Shown: positions 60,201 through 64,000 of the stretch, one piece after another
How positions within the stretch are numbered: the stretch's first letter is position 1
How the letters are laid out: every line of letters starts with the position of its first letter
Notes under the pieces: generated by a model
What the model saw: only the letters and a program-made list of their open reading frames with translations
What the model was told of the DNA's origin: nothing
The model's database searches: none
Position numbers and translations under genes: made by a program
Assembly: GCF_910592395.1 (NCBI RefSeq)
Contig: NC_088309.1
Coordinates: 684,501 to 748,500, forward strand
Direction: 5' to 3'
Origin: Lineus longissimus
Lineage: Eukaryota > Nemertea > Pilidiophora > Heteronemertea > Lineidae
DNA length: 64,000 nt

Positions 60201-63106
60201 CGAGCTGGTTTAGCCTTGCGGTTTATCCGCAATACCTCTAGCCCCGTCTCCGAGCTTGTATGGCCTTGCAGTTTTTCTGCAAAAGCTTTGGTTTCTTCTC
60301 CGAGCTTGTTTAGCCTTGCAGAGTCTCTGCAATACCTCTAACTTCTCGGGTAAGTCTAGGCTGCTCTGACCCCAGCCATGGAAACGTCTACTTTGTACGA
60401 GAGCACTTTCCAAGATTAAACCAGAGCAGGAATGGCACATTGATCGATCGAGCTCGTCAATGAGAGTTGCCATGGTTGTATTGTAGTGCTGGATTTTGTC
60501 TCAACCGATAGTGGTCGATGCGGTTAGGTGGGTCGCTAGACTGATGCAACACACTCTCTGTCTGGCCCCAGGGCAGTCGCAATGTCTGTCCAACTGGGCT
60601 CTTTGTCACCCGTGGCCACTTCAACCGAAATTATCTCGCCAGGGACATGATATTTCCTTTGATGTTAATGTGACTATCTCTTACATGTATAAGCTTACCT
60701 CAGTTGAGATTTGAATCCACTAATTCATATCTAGACGAAGTGAGACAACCTCGGATCCCGAGGAAAGTGGCTTTTATTATCTATCTTTGAATTGGAAACA
60801 AACTCGAACTTCGAAAAATGTCACTTTGACTCATTTGAACCTGCATGCTCATGGGTAAGCGAATGTGAAAAAGTAACTTCGATATATTTTACCTTGAAAA
60901 GCTCTTATTTATTTATTCAATGTTTATTGGTGGTAATGTAACCAAATAGTCTTACTAGCTACCACAGATATCCTGTAAAGAGATGCCTTGTTTGTAGGAT
61001 GTCAGAGACGGGAATGAATGAAGGTATTCGATTCACGTGCAACGATGATCAGAATGTTACCCGATATTTCCAATAGGGAATTCTTACCATAGCAACCTGA
61101 GCAAATACTGTTGCTGTTGAATGTTAAGTACTGAACGGAAGCATCATCCTGAACAGCCTCAGCTCAAATTAAGTAATGGGGATTCAACACATTTCCGGGG
61201 CAGACAGTTTTCTACCACGGTTGGAAATCTGGTCTTAATCTTAACAATACTTGATGCTACAAACTGCGTAAATCCAGTCCCAGAAATCGGGACCTCTACT
61301 ACGAAGAGAATACTTGACACAGGCCTGGCGCGACGTGGATTCACCTTCGCTGCGTACATCTTTGATGAGTGCCACGGAAAGCGCGGTTGAGAGTCGAACA
61401 CGCTAAAGGTTTGTTCCAATGACGGTCATCATCATACTCATTGATTACTGGTAACCTTCTTCATACGTGGGTGATGAGACAGTTTGTTGCCATCATAGAT
61501 TCTCAGATGGCACTGTTGCTTCTCTATGATGTGGGATTTGACAATGGGATGAAATTCCAATGGTTGACACTAAATGCAATGGATATAAGTGTGTGTGTGT
61601 GACATCGAGGGGGTGGCGGTGGGGGTGGGGAGGGCTGTAATGAAAAGGAAACGTACGTGATGAACGGTAAAAATGCCTGGAAAGCCAAAGCGACCCTGGA
61701 TGTACCAAACCGTCTAATCTGAATAGCTACTGTAGATATTTATGATACAGTCTTCGTTTTTTGCCTGATCGTGGGAAAGAGGTATTACTGGAGGCCGTTC
61801 TTCACCTCCATCGTTTTTTCTTGCCAGTACTCGGAGGTTGTTCACCGAACGTAAACAGTTATACGTCAATCGATACTTGGTCGAAAGAATCATGGGGAAA
61901 GGTATACGGCTGTTCACCTGTGCCTTCTTCAGTGGTGGCTGGCAGCAAAATCGATCTCTCAATCGGAAATACTTTTTAGGCAGTTTCCAGTACCTTGCTG
62001 TGTCCGTTTGCTACTGAAACACAACTCGCAGTAAATAGTGGTAGGTTGATCACAAATTATCAGAACAGTCTCGCAGACCTAATCAAATGGGTTTAATCGC
62101 TTTAGGCATCTTTGCAGCAAGCGAGGCTTGGAGCTTATAGTGTCAAAGATGACTAGACTATTCCTAGCTGTCCACTACAACAGGGAACCAGTCTTTGACA
62201 TTATATCTTTTCCCGTCTAATCAGCTCTCGCCGTCGTGATCCTGACCTCCTGAGAGGTTGATATCACGTGATGAATAAGCATCTGACAATAGGTAGACAT
62301 ACTTTTCGTCCCATTGTCTTTTTGCCGAATACATTCCCCCACGAGCGTTGACTCTGTCTGGGAATGCTCAACTCCCTCGCAGTTTCTCATTGCCTAATCC
62401 GTCAATCTTAGAGCTGGGAAAGAGAGGAGCGAACGCCAGCGACCGGGTACTTCGGCGTTTAATTATTCATGTCCAACAAATGGCACTTTACATTTTGGTC
62501 CTTGACAATAAGTGGCAGAATACAGTTTAGAAGAATAAGAACGAGGAGTCAATGATTGATAGTAGCCTGCATGTCTGAACATTGCCAGTTACTTGCAAGA
62601 AATCATAGACGGAATTCAGAGTGAAACGCAAAATCGTTCATGCATAACTAATCGCGCTTGCCGTATTACCAGTTGATCAAGTTATTGGAAGGGGTGACGG
62701 GGTGATTACATAGTTAGCTATCACCCCTTCTATTTCCCTGAACAACGGCAAAGTAGTCCACGCTATAAGTTATGCATGAACGAAATCGCGTGCGAAAAAA
62801 TAAGCTTAAGCTTTGATTCACCACCGCGATATCGATATGTCGCTCCCGCACTGAAGTAGGCTTTGGACTTTAAAGGCGATGTCTTCATGGATTGCTTACT
62901 AATGCAGTTTGAATGAAAAGGTAATTAAAGTGACTTACCAGCATGGATTAACTGACTGAAGTTGGTTTCCGCGTCAAACATCAGGAAAATGTAATCCAGC
63001 GGTATAGAGCTGATCAGGTCTAAAAAGAACCACGTTTTTAGATAGTGCCTGGCTATTAGCTTCGGGTCCAGGATGATTTCATCTCCATAGTTGTTCATAA
63101 TCACAC
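44544..63106 (-). CDS. HCN: HCN hyperpolarisation-activated cyclic-nucleotide-gated channel, 3' seven exons (5' end outside the window)
   Basis: Tetrameric plasma-membrane cation channel subunit carrying pacemaker current. Exons in transcript order: 62939-63106, 56875-56972, 46980-47129, 46526-46744, 45990-46136, 45585-45828, 44544-45283, all in phase, about 588 residues to TAA. Order: end of S2 and S3 ([20 protein letters not shown]), S4 with regularly spaced Arg/Lys ([20 protein letters not shown]), S5, pore with CIGYG, S6, C-linker ([18 protein letters not shown]), cyclic-nucleotide-binding domain with FGEICLLT, and a hydrophilic tail. The N-terminus, S1 and most of S2 are not in the window. 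[13 protein letters not shown] and the GYG filter in the HCN context make the family clear and exclude CNG and EAG channels. Confidence 0.96.
45585..46136 (-). CDS. HCN: HCN exons with C-linker and first half of the CNBD
   Basis: Exon 45990-46136 encodes the A'-B' helices ([20 protein letters not shown]). Exon 45585-45828 encodes the remaining C-linker and the beta roll up to SYFGE, including [20 protein letters not shown]. The latter uses a weak but valid donor GGAG|GTTAGA. Confidence 0.93.
46526..47129 (-). CDS. HCN: HCN exons with S5, pore and S6
   Basis: Two exons, 46980-47129 and 46526-46744. The first encodes [20 protein letters not shown] and DFPANSW. The second encodes [20 protein letters not shown] with the GYG selectivity filter, then the S6 helix [19 protein letters not shown]. 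Both run phase 0 to 0. No NXS/T sequon is visible in the short turret, where vertebrate HCN has one (VNDSW). Confidence 0.95.
51148..51266 (+). pseudogene. Non-LTR retrotransposon (LINE) endonuclease fragment
   Basis: Reads [20 protein letters not shown] and then [10 protein letters not shown]. This matches the conserved GDFNARIG core and downstream L..LC..H.L of apurinic-like endonuclease domains of LINEs. It is closed by stops on both sides (TGA at 51136, TAA after about 40 codons), so it is a dead fragment. Diverged pieces of the same element may extend upstream to about 51010. Confidence 0.75.
53042..53067. repeat. Perfect 12-bp inverted repeat with 2-nt centre
   Basis: AAACAGAGTCTT and AAGACTCTGTTT are separated by TC. 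An almost complete DNA palindrome in the long HCN intron. Confidence 0.93.
55880..56147. mobile_element. Small inverted-repeat element with amplified internal 26-bp units
   Basis: Left end GGTGACAACAGACCCTCTCG (55880) and right end GGGGGCCTATTGTCACC (to 56147) are inverted repeats with shared GATCTTT. Between them about six tandem 26-bp units (CTCGATCTTTAGTAACAATA plus GGCCCG) copy the left end. Roughly 90 bp of unique centre follows. No coding capacity. Confidence 0.8.
56875..56972 (-). CDS. HCN: HCN exon with S4 voltage sensor
   Basis: 98 nt. Encodes [20 protein letters not shown], then [13 protein letters not shown], the S4 helix with basic residues every third position and the S4-S5 linker. 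Joined in phase to S3 across 6 kb and to S5 across 9.7 kb. Confidence 0.95.
60123..60340. repeat. Degenerate 50-68 bp tandem repeat
   Basis: TCTCCGAGCNNGNTTAGCCTTGC recurs near 60128, 60196, 60248 and 60298, each followed by a GTTT..TCTGCAATACCTCTA-like segment. Spacing and sequence are diverged. Confidence 0.8.
62634..62783. mobile_element. 150-bp nested hairpin (MITE-like) element
   Basis: Outer arms TCGTTCATGCATAACT (62634-62649) and its exact reverse complement (62768-62783). An inner pair GGGGTGA..TCACCCC is centred near 62700, and there is a further partial CTTGCCG/CGGCAA pair. Most of the element could fold on itself. It lies 155 bp from the HCN S3 exon. Confidence 0.85.
62939..63106 (-). 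CDS. HCN: HCN exon with S2-S3 (first exon in the window)
   Basis: 168 nt, acceptor TTCTTGCAG, donor GCTG|GTAAGT. It encodes [20 protein letters not shown], then [18 protein letters not shown] (S3). It begins with two nucleotides of a codon, so it needs an upstream exon that lies beyond 64000. No candidate was seen between 63107 and 64000. Confidence 0.95.
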
Positions 63107-64000
63107 CTGCAAGAATAAGCAAGCATTGGGTTGGTTAAAACAAATACCTCAATTGGACAGATTCAAGGTAGATGCGAAAATATTTTGATAAGAAAATTCG
63201 TGTTTGGTTCACCAGAGTTTCTATTGCGGAGAGGAATTCATGTTGAACTTGTACCACTCCAATGCCAAGGTAAAGTGAGAAATTGGATATATCATTCGCA
63301 TCACTCATTGGCATATTTTTTACCTTTCAATCCAAAAAACCTACCTGTACATGTATAACTACACAAGGACCCGTGCAATTTCTGATTTCCTGCAGGCCAC
63401 ATATAATCATGGGGTATTCAAATTTACCGGGTCTTGCATTCCAGATACTTCATATTTAAACATTGGATTTCACCACCCGGTTCTATCAAACTTGCCACCA
63501 CCTCAAGATGAATCGTTCGCATGGTTTCGGTTCCCTCACGTTTATAGCGTTGACTGCATAGTAACTGTGCAAGTTATGTGCAAGTTATTGAGGTCAACGC
63601 AAGTTATTGAGGCTACGAATGAAAAAGATGCCGTCGAAATATAATTGAACGTAATTGAAAGGGTCGGGTCCTCATCGAATTGTCGGGTATTACTGCACTG
63701 GAATGGGCTGACACGTCTAACTTTCGGGGCAGTTGATACTGTTATCGAACTTATTATCCATTATTCCGTCATTCCGTTCCGTTTCGTCAACTCGATGAGG
63801 GCCTACACACTGCCCTTTTCTTGGAAGCTGGGCAGTGTCGCAAATCGTCGACCTCGTTCCAATTTCGTAGAAGTATAGGCCGACATGGGCTTGATTTCAT
63901 TGGTTGTGTGGTCTCATGGGCTGTGAGGCTTTCGCCAGGATGTGAGGCTTTAGGTGAATCAAATTATAGTTTGAAATCGTATGATACGAAATCAGACGAC
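63107..64000. other. HCN intron, continuing past the right edge
   Basis: No exon encoding the expected end of S2 (NFRTG-like) was found. Plus-strand ORFs 63351-63644 and 63645-63878 show no recognised domain. Confidence 0.45.

Larger units (their letters stand above)
56973..62938. other. HCN intron (6 kb) between the S3 and S4 exons
   Basis: No extra exon. Includes degenerate tandem repeats near 60123-60340 and a nested hairpin element at 62634-62783. ORFs such as 57633-57962 and 59797-60180 have no recognised domain. Confidence 0.5.

Noticed and set aside
1-64000. CRISPR arrays, operons, prophage or bacterial defence genes
   Set aside because: Tandem repeats here have no spacers of uniform length, and all genes are intron-split animal genes.

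Overview
The window is nuclear DNA of a non-vertebrate animal, most likely a marine invertebrate. All multi-exon genes are split by GT-AG introns (one GC-AG), with long repeat-filled introns, frequent TACATGTA and TAGGCCTA words, minisatellites and short inverted-repeat elements. I cannot name the phylum; protein searches would settle it. Nothing here is bacterial, and there is no operon, CRISPR array or recognisable tRNA/rRNA gene.

Five genes were reconstructed exon by exon, using splice sites, exon phase and family motifs. Four encode multi-pass membrane transporters or channels and lie on the minus strand. From left to right they are: a Na+/Ca2+ exchanger of the NCX/SLC8 family (4239-21323, 16 exons, 842 aa, complete reading frame); an unusual SLC6-like transporter (25580-34433, 13 exons, 612 aa, complete); an SLC16/monocarboxylate-type major facilitator (35685-37898, at least 3 exons, first exon missing and one reading-frame discontinuity); and the 3' part of an HCN pacemaker channel (44544-63106, 7 exons from S2 to the stop, with the 5' part beyond the right edge). 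The only plus-strand gene recognised is small and lies head-to-head with the SLC16-like gene. It is a TATA-driven two-exon gene (38514-39104) for a 91-aa secreted protein with eight cysteines in mirror-symmetric spacing.

Layout: 1-1060 is a decaying 68-bp minisatellite. 1061-4238 is intergenic DNA and probable NCX 3' UTR. 4239-21323 is NCX. 21324-25579 is intergenic with a SINE-like sequence and an inverted-repeat element. 25580-34433 is the SLC6-like gene. 34434-35684 is a spacer. 35685-37898 is the SLC16-like gene. 37899-39363 is the promoter region and small secreted-protein gene. 39364-44543 is largely featureless. 44544 to the right end is HCN, with introns of about 9.7 and 6 kb. These introns carry a LINE endonuclease fragment, two inverted-repeat elements and further tandem repeats.

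Together the genes handle ions and small solutes at the plasma membrane (Ca2+ extrusion, solute uptake, monocarboxylate-type transport, hyperpolarisation-activated current). No sequence evidence links them beyond shared strand and proximity. The observations most worth following are the loss of canonical Na+-site residues in the SLC6-like protein, the mirror-symmetric cysteine-rich peptide, the reduced second Ca2+-binding domain and frame-essential 25-nt microexon in NCX, and the altered cAMP pocket and Lys/Ser-rich tail of HCN.
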